NCBI RefSeq assembly: GCF_001458355.1
Contig: NZ_CYSA01000008.1
Location: forward strand, 1 to 64,000
DNA length: 64,000 nucleotides
Direction: 5' to 3'
Origin: Thalassovita gelatinovora
Lineage (GTDB): Bacteria > Pseudomonadota > Alphaproteobacteria > Rhodobacterales > Rhodobacteraceae
The notes under the pieces are model-generated. The model did not search any database. It saw nothing but the letters and a program-made list of their open reading frames with translations, and was not told where the DNA came from. The position numbers and the translations under genes were made by a program. The first letter of the stretch is position 1. Every line of letters starts with the position of its first letter. Below are positions 42,634 to 51,411 of this stretch, piece after piece.

Positions 42634-43390
42634 GCTTGGCGCAGGCTTTCAGGTGGGGAATGATGTTGGCCCGGTCTTCGGCGCTGTAGCGTGCGCGTTC
42701 AAAGATAATTGAAACGGCGCCAATCACTTCGCCCATACCTGGGGTGAAAACCGGCGCGGCAAGCGAGGCGACGTCAGACACGTAGTCACCTTCACTCTCG
42801 GCAAAACCACGCTCGTGTGTTTCGCGCAATATGTCATCGAAACGCGCGCGGTCCATGCCGGTCTTCTGAATGAAGTCCGCGAATTCCGAGCCTGCAAGGA
42901 TACGTTCGCGCCGTGCTTCGTCGAGATAAGCCAACATGGCTCGCCCGGCGGCAGTTTGCGGCAGGGGCAGGCGGGTTCCTACGGCGACACGGTTCAGGGT
43001 GAAACCTGCGGGCAAGAAGGCATGGGCGACATAGACAGCATCCACGTGGTCAAGCATCGCAAAGGAAATCGCCTCGCCAATTTCTTCGGCGGCTTTGCGC
43101 AGGATCGGTTGGATCATCTGGGTGATCCCACGCCCTTCGATGAATCCTTGCGACAGGTTCAAGACGTGTGGCGTTAGTTCGTATCGGCCGCGATCTACGT
43201 TCAGGTAGCCCAGTTGTTCAAGTGTACGCACGAGACGGCGCACCACGGCGCGGTTCAGGTTTACCTTCTCGGCGATTTCGGAAATGGTGATCGAACGGTC
43301 CTTGGCGTCGAAAGCCAGAAGCACCGACAGCCCCTTGGCGAAGGTGAGCGATATTTCCTTGTCGTTCCCGTTCAGCATCGTAGTTCTCAT
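42614..43390 (-). CDS. IclR-family transcriptional regulator (second copy)
   Basis: A 258-residue IclR protein with helix-turn-helix TISEIAEKVNLNRAVVRRLV, YELTPHVLNLSQGFIEGRGI, and effector domain LPLPQTAAGRAMLAYLDEAR. Similar layout to the first IclR (30577-31350). ATG at 43390 or 43378 (GAGAA six bases upstream of the latter). Divergent from the nine-gene operon at 43657 and co-transcribed with the folD-like gene, it most likely controls both. A strong inverted repeat lies 39 bases before its start. Confidence 0.88.
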   Translation of the reverse strand: MRTTMLNGNDKEISLTFAKGLSVLLAFDAKDRSITISEIAEKVNLNRAVVRRLVRTLEQLGYLNVDRGRYELTPHVLNLSQGFIEGRGITQMIQPILRKAAEEIGEAISFAMLDHVDAVYVAHAFLPAGFTLNRVAVGTRLPLPQTAAGRAMLAYLDEARRERILAGSEFADFIQKTGMDRARFDDILRETHERGFAESEGDYVSDVASLAAPVFTPGMGEVIGAVSIIFERARYSAEDRANIIPHLKACAKHVSSTL

Positions 43391-43428
43391 CTCGCTGGCA
43401 TTTCAGTCTGAGTAGCACCTTAATTTGT

Positions 43429-43458
43429 CCGATAGTAGAGATGAAAGTCTATTATCGG
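43429..43458. promoter_or_regulatory. Candidate IclR operator in the divergent region
   Basis: Inverted repeat CCGATAGTAGA-N8-TCTATTATCGG, 10 of 11 positions symmetrical, between the iclR start and the creatininase-family gene (265-base gap). Size and place fit an IclR-family operator for autoregulation and control of the divergent operon. Confidence 0.55.
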
Positions 43459-43656
43459 CTGTCCGTTCGATAGATGATTCGAATGTGGCGCAGGTGAATG
43501 CATTGCATGACCGCCTAAATAATGGGCGGTGCGCTTTGAATCCCGTTACATATTAGGCCTCCTGCTGTGCGCACTCGTTTTGTGGATTGACGCTGACTTG
43601 ATGTCGGCGTCACCTGAACGAACAAATGATCGATAAACGAACGAAACTGACGCGCA

Positions 43657-44442
43657 ATGCCTCTCACCATCTGGTCCGACCTTAAAACAACTGATTTCGC
43701 TAGGATAAACCCGGCGACCGCCGTGGCGCTTCTACCCGTCGGCGCGACCGAACAGCATGGTCCACACCTGCCGCTATCTACGGATTCGATTTTGGGCGAA
43801 GGCGTGGCCCGGCTGGCAGCGGCCAAGACCGGAGCGGATGTTTACCTCCTGCCGACCGTGACCTATACGAAATCAGACGAACACTTGTCCTATCCGGGCA
43901 CGCTGACTCTGGATGCCGAGACTTTACTGGCAACGCTGACACAGATCGGAAAAAGCGTGGCGCGCTCAGGGGTGCGAAAGCTGGTAATCCTGAACGCCCA
44001 TGGCGGAAATGTGCCGGTTTTGGGGATTCTTGCCCGAAAGCTTCGAATTGAAGACGGTCTACTGGTGGTGACTGCTGGCTGGATGTCGATGGGCTTTCCT
44101 GATGGGCTTATTTCGGCGGAAGAACGACGCGACGGGATCCACGGAGGCTTGGTCGAGACTGCGGCCATGCTGCATTTCCGCCCCGATCTGGTGGATATGG
44201 GCGCAGCGCAGGATTTTGTTCCTGCTTCGCGTGCAGTGGCCGAAAACAATCAGATCCTTCGTATTCTGGGCCCGGTGGGCACCGGTTGGATTTCAGAGGA
44301 CCTGCATCCGGCAGGGGTGGCGGGCAATGCCGCCGCCGCAACGTCCGAGATAGGGTCCGCGTTGGTAGAGCATGCCGCCGAACGCTATGCGCTGCTTCTG
44401 GAAGAAGTGGCGGCGCATCCGCAGCCGGGAGACGGGGTATGA
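43657..44442 (+). CDS. Creatininase-family amidohydrolase
   Basis: A 261-residue metal-dependent enzyme. The signature LLPVGATEQHGPHLPLSTDS holds the Glu, His and Asp metal ligands; LNAHGGNVPVLGIL and GIHGGLVETAAMLHFRPDLV are also conserved. Family members open creatinine to creatine or hydrolyse other cyclic or formamide-type amides. The known creatininase residues for creatinine cannot be checked by eye, so the substrate is open. First gene of the nine-gene operon; the stop overlaps the next gene (ATGA). Confidence 0.85.
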   Translation: MPLTIWSDLKTTDFARINPATAVALLPVGATEQHGPHLPLSTDSILGEGVARLAAAKTGADVYLLPTVTYTKSDEHLSYPGTLTLDAETLLATLTQIGKSVARSGVRKLVILNAHGGNVPVLGILARKLRIEDGLLVVTAGWMSMGFPDGLISAEERRDGIHGGLVETAAMLHFRPDLVDMGAAQDFVPASRAVAENNQILRILGPVGTGWISEDLHPAGVAGNAAAATSEIGSALVEHAAERYALLLEEVAAHPQPGDGV

Positions 44443-45716
44443 CGATGAACCGAGCAACGGTGGGCGATACCGTTTTGCGAAATCTTCATGTGCCGGCGAC
44501 TTTGTTGGATGGGTTTTCCGGGTCAAAAGCCGAAAAGTCAGGATTGGTTCCGGTGGATTTGGCGATACGCGACGGCCGTTTCTTTCCGGCGGTGCCCGGA
44601 AAGGACGGACAGGATATGGGCGGGCGCATTCTGTTGCCCGGTTTCGTGGATATGCATGTTCATATCGATAAAGCTTACACTGTGCATCGTACCGGGTTTT
44701 CCCAACGCGGGTTGGGGCATGCTGTAGAATTGTCGATGAGCGACAGTCCGAACCGGACAGTTGACGACATGATCGAACGGATGGAACGTTCGTTGGTTGC
44801 GGCCGAAAAACATGGCACCGTGGCTATGCGTACCCATCTGGACACGCTTGATGCCCCCGAACAGAGCCCCGCATGGATCGCCTATGGCGAGATGAAGCGC
44901 GCCTGGAAGGGCCGGATCAAGCTTCAAGCTGTGGCGCTGATGGCGCTTTCACGGGTCGAAGAAGAAGCCTTTGCCCACCGCTGTGCTCAGGTCGCGGAGA
45001 GGGGGGGCATTCTGGGGGCCTTCATCGACACCAAGATGGCGACGCCAGAACGGCTGGATATCTATCTGGGTCATGCGATGGATCACGGGCTCGATCTGGA
45101 TCTACATTTGGACGAAACGGTGGATCCCGACGCAGATGGGCTTGGCCGATTGCTCGAGGGGGTCGTGCGCAAGGGCTATCAAGGCCGGATCGTCGCAGGC
45201 CATTGTTGCGCACTGGCGCAAAAAACAGTGACTGAGCAGAATGCGTTGATTGCTAAAGTGGCAGAGGCGGGAGTGCACGTGGTGTCTCTGCCGCTTTCGA
45301 ACGGGTTTCTTCAGGATCGCGCGCCGCACCGAACCAAGCGGATGGTCGGTCTTGCCCCGGTGCAAGAACTGGCGGCGGCAGGCGTTAATGTTGCTTTCGC
45401 CTCTGACAATGTGCGCGACGCGTTCTACCCCTATGGGACTTATGACATGCTCGAAGTGCAACGGTCGGGCACGTTCCTTGGACAGCTGGAAGCCGATCCA
45501 GGGCGCTGGATCGAAGCCGTGACACGCGCTCCGGCTCTGGCGATGGGGCTCGCGGATGCCGGGTGTATCCGTGCCGGTGGTCCGGCGGATGGGGTGATCT
45601 TCGAGGCATGGGACTGGGCTGACCTTTACAGCGGCATCGGGCTTGAACGCTCGGTCTTCCGAGGCGGACGGATGCTGAGTGCCGCTGCCGGATTCAAGAC
45701 AAGGGAGCATGCCTGA
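44439..45716 (+). CDS. Cytosine-deaminase-type amidohydrolase
   Basis: A 425-residue amidohydrolase-superfamily protein: LLPGFVDMHVHIDKAYTVHR (HVHIDK metal site), TVAMRTHLDTLDAPE, LDLDLHLDETVDPDADGLGR with the catalytic HLDE, RIVAGHCCALAQK and NVAFASDNVRDAFYPYGTYD for the last metal ligand. This pattern is that of the cytosine/creatinine deaminase and isopropylammelide hydrolase group, which remove amino groups from N-heterocycles. With the creatininase before it, a creatinine- or hydantoin-like ring is possible but unproven. ATG at 44439 overlaps the previous stop; ATG at 44445 is an alternative. Confidence 0.85.
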   Translation: MTMNRATVGDTVLRNLHVPATLLDGFSGSKAEKSGLVPVDLAIRDGRFFPAVPGKDGQDMGGRILLPGFVDMHVHIDKAYTVHRTGFSQRGLGHAVELSMSDSPNRTVDDMIERMERSLVAAEKHGTVAMRTHLDTLDAPEQSPAWIAYGEMKRAWKGRIKLQAVALMALSRVEEEAFAHRCAQVAERGGILGAFIDTKMATPERLDIYLGHAMDHGLDLDLHLDETVDPDADGLGRLLEGVVRKGYQGRIVAGHCCALAQKTVTEQNALIAKVAEAGVHVVSLPLSNGFLQDRAPHRTKRMVGLAPVQELAAAGVNVAFASDNVRDAFYPYGTYDMLEVQRSGTFLGQLEADPGRWIEAVTRAPALAMGLADAGCIRAGGPADGVIFEAWDWADLYSGIGLERSVFRGGRMLSAAAGFKTREHA

Positions 45717-47101
45717 TGGCGGATTTGATCGCTTTACGCGACGCGCTGTCCGGATTCGATCTGGACGAAAACCCGAATTCCGTGCAGCGGAAAAGCCGGG
45801 ATTTCTATTGGTATAGCCCGGTCCTGATGGAGCAGTTAAAAGATGTCTGCGCCGATCTGGTGGTGACGCCGAAGGACGAGGCCGAGCTGATCGAGATCCT
45901 GAAAATCTGCTATGCCCATGACGTGCCGGTTACGACGCGCGGGGCAGGAACGGGCAATTATGGCCAGGCGATGCCGCTTGAGGGCGGGGTGGTTCTACAC
46001 ATGAAGCACATGACCGCGATCAAGAGCATTGCGGATGGCGTATTGGTGGCCGAGGCTGGCGCCATCATAAAGAATCTGGAAATTGCCGCGCGCGAGGCAG
46101 GAACGGAGCTGCGGCTGTTTCCGTCGACTACCGCGATGGCCACGCTGGGCGGCTTCATCGCCGGCGGTTCTTCGGGGATCGGAGCGATCCGCTGGGGTGG
46201 ACTGCGCACACCGGGCAATATCCTTCGGGTGCGGCTGGTCACGATGGAGGCCGAGCCACGCATCATCGAGCTGACTGGTGACGATGTTTTCAAGGCGGCC
46301 CATGCATATGGGGTGAATGGGGTGATCACCGAAATCGAGATACCGGTTGATCCCGCTGTCGACTGGTGTGACGTGCTGATTGGGGCGCCGGATTTTACCA
46401 CCGCCACGAAGATTTCTTTCGCAATTGGCGAGGCCGAGACGATCACAAAACGCATGGTTTCGACCTTCGAGGCCGAGATCCCGGCAGCCTATTTCAACCG
46501 CTACACCGAATTCACCGTGCCCGGCGAAGCTGTGGTCGCCGTGATCGTGGCGCGCGCGGATCTGGAAAAGCTGGAAACTCTGATCGACGAAACGGGTGGC
46601 AGCATGCGGTTTCGGGCCGACCGTGACATCGGAGATCGAAGACTTCCTGCGGTCTATGAATATTGCTGGAACCATACGACGTTGCGCGCGCTCAAGGTGG
46701 ATCCGTCGCTATCTTATCTGCAAATGATGCTGCCCCATGACGACCTTTACAGCGCGATTGCGCGGGTAAAGGCCGATTTCGGGGACGAATTGATCCTGCA
46801 TTTCGAAATGACGATCTTCGCTGGCAAGGTAACCGCCATGTGTATGCCGGTTCTACGCTATACCAGCGCCGAAAGGCTGGAACAGCTGATAGTCACGCTG
46901 GAACACGATTATGGCGTGATCGTCTTTAATCCGCACCGTGTAACCCTGGAAGAAGGCGGGATGAAAAAGACCGACCCCTCCCAGCTGCAATTCAAGCGCG
47001 AAACCGATCCTAAGGGACTGCTCAATCCCGGCAAGATGATTGCCTGGACTGATCCAGACTGGCGGCCGGAACCGGGTCGCGCCTACCTGTTTAACCGCTA
47101 A
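45716..47101 (+). CDS. FAD-linked oxidase (FAD_binding_4, GlcD-like)
   Basis: A 461-residue VAO-fold flavoenzyme. FAD site: VVTPKDEAELIEILKICYAH, VTTRGAGTGNYGQAMPLEGG and FPSTTAMATLGGFIAGGSSG. The C-terminal part, ending KETDPK-like GLLNPGKMIAW, matches glycolate/lactate oxidase-type proteins. It probably oxidises a hydroxy- or amino-acid intermediate of the pathway. Its start shares a base with the amidohydrolase stop (TGATG), so translation is coupled. Confidence 0.82.
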   Translation: MADLIALRDALSGFDLDENPNSVQRKSRDFYWYSPVLMEQLKDVCADLVVTPKDEAELIEILKICYAHDVPVTTRGAGTGNYGQAMPLEGGVVLHMKHMTAIKSIADGVLVAEAGAIIKNLEIAAREAGTELRLFPSTTAMATLGGFIAGGSSGIGAIRWGGLRTPGNILRVRLVTMEAEPRIIELTGDDVFKAAHAYGVNGVITEIEIPVDPAVDWCDVLIGAPDFTTATKISFAIGEAETITKRMVSTFEAEIPAAYFNRYTEFTVPGEAVVAVIVARADLEKLETLIDETGGSMRFRADRDIGDRRLPAVYEYCWNHTTLRALKVDPSLSYLQMMLPHDDLYSAIARVKADFGDELILHFEMTIFAGKVTAMCMPVLRYTSAERLEQLIVTLEHDYGVIVFNPHRVTLEEGGMKKTDPSQLQFKRETDPKGLLNPGKMIAWTDPDWRPEPGRAYLFNR

Positions 47102-47114
47102 TTCGAGGCGCACC

Positions 47115-47696
47115 ATGAAAGTACACGTCATCTACGCCCATCCGCTTGAGGACAGTCTTGCTGGCACGCTCCACAAAACCGTTGTCGACAGCCTGACCGA
47201 AGCCGGTCATCAGGTGGACGATCTCAATCTCTATGCAGAGCATTTTGATCCGGTCCTATCGGCCGAGGATCGCAAGGAATACCACGATGTCAGCATCAAC
47301 CGCATCAAAGTCGCCGCTTATGTAGATCGGTTGGAAAGCTGCGACGCGCTGGTTTTGTGCCATCCGGTGTGGAATTTTGGCTGGCCAGCGATCCTGAAGG
47401 GCTACTTTGACCGGATATTCCTGCCGGACGTGTCCTTCAAGTTGCGCGACGGCGAACTTCGTCCGGGGCTGACGAATATCAAGAAACTCGCAACGGTCAC
47501 GACTTATGGAGCAAAACGCCATCGGGCATTCGTTCTGGGCGACCCGCCGCGCAAGAATGGCACCCGCTTTCTACGTGTGGTTTGCGACCCGCGCGTGAAG
47601 GTACAGTATCACGCGCTCTATGACATGAACAATGTCACCGAAGCGCGCGCCGGTGCCTTCATCAAAAAAGTTCGTCAGGCCATGCTGAAGTTCTGA
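47115..47696 (+). CDS. NAD(P)H:quinone oxidoreductase (Flavodoxin_2 fold)
   Basis: A 193-residue FMN/FAD reductase: MKVHVIYAHPLEDSLAGTLH with HQVDDLNLYAEHFDP, SCDALVLCHPVWNFGWPAIL and KGYFDRIFLPDVSFKL. The family (MdaB/NQO1/KefF-like) reduces quinones or feeds electrons to partner enzymes. In this operon it may re-oxidise NAD(P)H with a quinoid intermediate or assist the FAD-linked oxidase; not decidable. GAGGCGCACC before ATG at 47115. Confidence 0.82.
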   Translation: MKVHVIYAHPLEDSLAGTLHKTVVDSLTEAGHQVDDLNLYAEHFDPVLSAEDRKEYHDVSINRIKVAAYVDRLESCDALVLCHPVWNFGWPAILKGYFDRIFLPDVSFKLRDGELRPGLTNIKKLATVTTYGAKRHRAFVLGDPPRKNGTRFLRVVCDPRVKVQYHALYDMNNVTEARAGAFIKKVRQAMLKF

Positions 47697-47716
47697 GCTG
47701 TAGAAAGGAACCAGCT

Positions 47717-48496
47717 ATGTCCTCATCACCTCAGACACCGATGGAAGCGCCCGCGCCGGGCGGAAACGCCATCGTTTTTGATAATGTCTCGATGACTTTT
47801 CCGGACGGAACCGAGGGGCTGAAAGGCACCGACCTCGCGATCCGACCTGGTGAGTTCGTTTCGGTTGTCGGGCCTTCTGGCTGCGGAAAATCGACACTCC
47901 TGAAGGTCGCCTCGGGGCTTGTGAGGCATACCGGCGGAGAGGTCTGGGTAGACCGAGCGCAGCTGGGGTATACCTTTCAGGATGCGACACTGCTGCCTTG
48001 GCGCAAGGTGATCGATAATGTTGCGTTGCTGATGGAACTGCGTGGCTATCCTGCCGCCGAGCGCCGACGTATCGCACAAGAGAAGATCGAGTTGGTCGGG
48101 CTGAAAGGCTTCGAGAACTCCTACCCGCAGCGGCTCTCTGGCGGCATGAAGATGCGTGCATCTCTGGCTCGTTCCCTGGCATTGAATCCGGCCGTTTTCA
48201 TGTTTGATGAACCTTTTGGCGCCCTCGACGAAATCACGCGGGAACGGCTCAACGACGAGGTGATCGAGTTCTACACGCGTGAAGGCTTCACCGGGATATT
48301 CATAACCCACTCCATCCCGGAAGCTGTCTATATGTCGTCCAAAGTGGTCGTCATGTCGGCTCGTCCGGGCCGGATCGTGGCCCAGTTCGATATTCCCTTC
48401 GCCTATCCGCGTCACCCTGATCTTCGCTACGAACCTGAATTTTCAAAACTCAGCGGAGAGGTTTCTAAAGCCCTTCGCGCCGCTATCGAGGGATGA
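47717..48496 (+). CDS. ABC transporter ATP-binding protein, nitrate/taurine type
   Basis: A 259-residue ATPase of the SsuB/TauB/NrtD class: Walker A GPSGCGKST, Q-loop YTFQDATLLPWRKV, signature LSGGMKMRASLARSL, Walker B VFMFDEPFGALDE and switch His in FITHSIPEAV. Stop overlaps the permease start by ATGA. Together with the permease and binding protein it imports the substrate of this operon. Confidence 0.94.
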   Translation: MSSSPQTPMEAPAPGGNAIVFDNVSMTFPDGTEGLKGTDLAIRPGEFVSVVGPSGCGKSTLLKVASGLVRHTGGEVWVDRAQLGYTFQDATLLPWRKVIDNVALLMELRGYPAAERRRIAQEKIELVGLKGFENSYPQRLSGGMKMRASLARSLALNPAVFMFDEPFGALDEITRERLNDEVIEFYTREGFTGIFITHSIPEAVYMSSKVVVMSARPGRIVAQFDIPFAYPRHPDLRYEPEFSKLSGEVSKALRAAIEG

Positions 48497-49353
48497 CCAT
48501 GTCCGAAATCGCCAAAAAGGCCAAGGTCGAGGTCTATCCGCCGCAGCCGGTGCCGACACCCCCGACGCTGACCAAGAGGCTGATACTCAATCTGATGCCA
48601 CCAGTGATCCTGGGGATCGGGGTTATTATCGCCTATGCACTGGTGCGCAATTCGCTACCACCGCACCGGCAGTTCCTGATGCCCTCGGCCGGGGGGCTTT
48701 GGGAACTGGCGCTCGGGCTGCCGGATTTCCGCCGCGAACTTCTTGCGCGGACCGGGGTGACAATTGGGATTGCTTTGACCGGTTTGGCCGTGACTATTCC
48801 CACGGCGATCGCCGTAGGCATCATCATGTTTCGCTTCTATACGCTTGAAAAGGCTATATTTCCTTTCCTTGTTGCTCTGCAATCCGTCCCGGTCATGGCG
48901 ATCATCCCACTGATTCAAAGCGCGCTTGGTTTCGGGCTGGCACCAAAGGTTTTGATCGTCGTTTTGTTCACATTCTTTGCGATCCCGACGACTCTTCTTC
49001 TGGGGCTGAAAAGCGTTGATAAGAACATCCTAAACCTGTTCCGTTTGCAGGGGGCGAGTTGGTGGGTGATGCTGCGCAAAGCCTGTTTTCCTTCGGCAGC
49101 CCCAACGCTTTTTGCTGGATTAAAGATTTCGGGATCATTGGCGGTGATTGCTGCGATCGTGTCGGAGCTTTTCTTCCTGTCTGGCGAGGGTGGCCTCGGG
49201 CAGCTTCTGATGAATTCGAAAATCGATTTCAAATACGAGCAGATGTATGCCGCTCTGATCGCGTCCTCGATACTGTCGATTTCCGTCTATCTCCTCTTCA
49301 ACTGGCTGGGGAACCGGCTTTTTTCACACTGGCATGAATCATCTGAGAAGTAG
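48493..49353 (+). CDS. ABC transporter permease, nitrate/taurine type
   Basis: A 286-residue BPD_transp_1 membrane protein with six hydrophobic segments, including LILNLMPPVILGIGVIIAYA, FPFLVALQSVPVMAIIPLIQ, and KVLIVVLFTFFAIPTTLLLG. The coupling region GLKSVDKNILNLFRLQGASW with WVMLRKACFPSAAP matches the EAA loop. ATG at 48493 overlaps the ATPase stop; ATG at 48499 is possible. Confidence 0.92.
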   Translation: MTMSEIAKKAKVEVYPPQPVPTPPTLTKRLILNLMPPVILGIGVIIAYALVRNSLPPHRQFLMPSAGGLWELALGLPDFRRELLARTGVTIGIALTGLAVTIPTAIAVGIIMFRFYTLEKAIFPFLVALQSVPVMAIIPLIQSALGFGLAPKVLIVVLFTFFAIPTTLLLGLKSVDKNILNLFRLQGASWWVMLRKACFPSAAPTLFAGLKISGSLAVIAAIVSELFFLSGEGGLGQLLMNSKIDFKYEQMYAALIASSILSISVYLLFNWLGNRLFSHWHESSEK

Positions 49354-49406
49354 CGGCAGGCTACCGTCATCCCTCCAACCCATTCTTAGCAACAGGGGCA
49401 CTTTCC

Positions 49407-50549
49407 ATGAAAACGACTCTTAAGACAGCGACCGCACTTGTCGCCTTGGCCGCTTCGCCGGCTCTGGCTGGCGATTTTGCCGAAACCCATTACACGACGC
49501 CGTTGGCTGACGTCTGTCCAAGTCCGCTGATCATTCAGAAAGACTGGCTGGCACAGGCCGAACAAGGCCCGATTTATCAGATGATTGGCGCAGGCGGCGA
49601 AATGGTTTCGGGACAATACACCGGTCCGCTGGGATCGACCGGGATCGATCTGACGATCCTCGAAGGCGGCGGGGGCATTGGTCTTGGCGATGGCGAGACG
49701 GCTTATTCAGCGCTTTTCACCGGCAACTCGAAAGCCGGTGTCATGCCGCACCTTGGTTATCAAGAGTTGGACAATGCTTTTATCTTCTCCAAGCGCTTTC
49801 CCGTGACGGGCATATTCGCGCCGCTCGATGCCGCGCCGACTTCGTTGTTTTGGGACGAAGCTACATATCCCGACGGGTTCTCATCGATCGAAGATCTGGC
49901 CGCTCTCGAAGGTACTGATGCCAAGATCTATGTCTCCACCATCAAACGTACCTTCGGCCTATATCTGGCTGAAAACGGCGTACCGTCCGATCTTTTCGTC
50001 GAAGGTTACCGGGGGGATCTGGAAAACTTCGTGACGAACAACGGCGCATGGTTGAACCAAGGTTTCGTTACTTCGGAACCCTACAAGCTGGAAAACGGCA
50101 TGAACTGGGCGAAGCCAATCAATGCGCTTCTGATCAACGATCTGGGTTATGGCAACTACACCGGTATGCTGTCGGTCGCGACCTCCCGGATGGATGAATT
50201 GTCGCCCTGTTTTGAAAAGCTGGTGCCGATAATGCAACAAGCAACTGTCGACTATGCCAAGGATCCAACCGAAGTGAATCAACTCATTCTCGAATTCCTT
50301 GACGCTGGCATGGCTGTTGGTTGGTGGACTTCGACCCCGGAACTGATGACATATGCTTCGGAAACCATGGTCGATCTAGGGATCCTCGGGAATGGATCGA
50401 ACGAAACGATCGGTGACTTTGACATGGACCGCGTTGCCTCGATTCTTGAAATCGTGGCACCCCAGTTTGATGAACGCGCTGATCCCGAAGTAACCCCCGG
50501 AATGATCGTGACAAACAAGTTCATCGACCCTTCCATCGGTCTGGAGTAA
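49407..50549 (+). CDS. ABC transporter substrate-binding protein (NMT1/THI5-like)
   Basis: A 380-residue exported binding protein with signal peptide MKTTLKTATALVALAASPAL ending ALAGD. The mature protein has the low-complexity GSTGIDLTILEGGGGIGLGD stretch and later DLENFVTNNGAWLNQGFVTS and NGMNWAKPINALLINDLGYG, seen in NMT1-like receptors for pyrimidine precursors, taurine, nitrate and riboflavin. It is longer than SsuA/TauA. Ligand unknown. In the middle of the operon, 53 bases after the permease and 5 bases before folD. Confidence 0.85.
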   Translation: MKTTLKTATALVALAASPALAGDFAETHYTTPLADVCPSPLIIQKDWLAQAEQGPIYQMIGAGGEMVSGQYTGPLGSTGIDLTILEGGGGIGLGDGETAYSALFTGNSKAGVMPHLGYQELDNAFIFSKRFPVTGIFAPLDAAPTSLFWDEATYPDGFSSIEDLAALEGTDAKIYVSTIKRTFGLYLAENGVPSDLFVEGYRGDLENFVTNNGAWLNQGFVTSEPYKLENGMNWAKPINALLINDLGYGNYTGMLSVATSRMDELSPCFEKLVPIMQQATVDYAKDPTEVNQLILEFLDAGMAVGWWTSTPELMTYASETMVDLGILGNGSNETIGDFDMDRVASILEIVAPQFDERADPEVTPGMIVTNKFIDPSIGLE

Positions 50550-50554
50550 TTGCG

Positions 50555-51409
50555 ATGCGCGGCATAATGCAGGCACGGATTCTGGACGGGGACGCGTTGG
50601 CCGCGCGATTGCGGGAAAATATGAAAACGGAGGTCGCGGGACTGAAATCCCGCGGTATCCAGCCCAAATTGGTAACGATCTTGGTCGGCGATAATCCCGA
50701 CAGCGCCACTTATATCGGGCGCAAACATGCTGATTGCACCGAGCTGGGGATCGATTCTGTCGATATACGGCTGCAAGAAACAACCACCGAGGTCGAATTG
50801 ATGGCGCTGGTGGCTGACTTCAACGCTGACCCGGCGGTGCAAGGGTTGATGGTGCAAATACCGCTGCCGGAACATCTTGATGACGATGCGGTCAAGGCAG
50901 CGGTTCTACCGGAAAAAGACATCGACGGATTGCACCCGGAAAACCTCGGTCGATTGTTGGCTGGCAATCCGGGTCTGATATCTTGCACGCCGGATGCGAT
51001 CCTGACGCTTCTGCGCGCCTATGACGTGCCGCTTGCCGGTCGTAACGTGACGATTGTCGGGCGTGGCCAATTGGTCGGCCGACCACTTGCGATGCTGTTG
51101 TCGATGAAAGGCATAGATGCGGATGTGACGCTGCTACATTCCCATTCCACAGATATTCCAGCGCGACTGCGCGAAGCTGATGTGATCGTTGCGGCCTGTG
51201 GCCAACCCGGATTCGTCACGGCCGATATGGTTAAACCCGGAGCTGCGGTGGTAGGTGTCGGCATCACTTATGATGCTAGCGGTGCGATGATGTCGGATGT
51301 GGCACAAGACGTGGCCGGGGTCGCGGGCTGGGTCACGCCGCCCCATGGTTCGGTCGGGCCGCTGACAAGGGCTATGCTGCTCAAGAACCTTCTGATTGCG
51401 GCAGGTTGA
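50555..51409 (+). CDS. folD: Bifunctional methylenetetrahydrofolate dehydrogenase / cyclohydrolase FolD
   Basis: Interconverts 5,10-methylene-THF, methenyl-THF and 10-formyl-THF in the cytosol. The 284-residue protein keeps the catalytic Tyr-x3-Lys (ATYIGRKHADCTELGI), the LMVQIPLPEHLDD and PEKDIDGLHPENLGRL motifs, and the dinucleotide domain RNVTIVGRGQLVGRPLAMLL; note GRGQLVG where GRSxIVG is common. GGAG lies eight bases before the ATG. Placed between the transporter and a MetF-like gene, it probably processes C1 units released by this pathway rather than serving general metabolism. Confidence 0.92.
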   Translation: MRGIMQARILDGDALAARLRENMKTEVAGLKSRGIQPKLVTILVGDNPDSATYIGRKHADCTELGIDSVDIRLQETTTEVELMALVADFNADPAVQGLMVQIPLPEHLDDDAVKAAVLPEKDIDGLHPENLGRLLAGNPGLISCTPDAILTLLRAYDVPLAGRNVTIVGRGQLVGRPLAMLLSMKGIDADVTLLHSHSTDIPARLREADVIVAACGQPGFVTADMVKPGAAVVGVGITYDASGAMMSDVAQDVAGVAGWVTPPHGSVGPLTRAMLLKNLLIAAG

Positions 51410-51411
51410 AC

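Noticed and set aside
43657-45716. Naming the first two operon genes as creatinine-degrading enzymes outright
   Set aside because: Both families are broad; creatinase, sarcosine oxidase and carbamoylsarcosine hydrolase genes are absent nearby.
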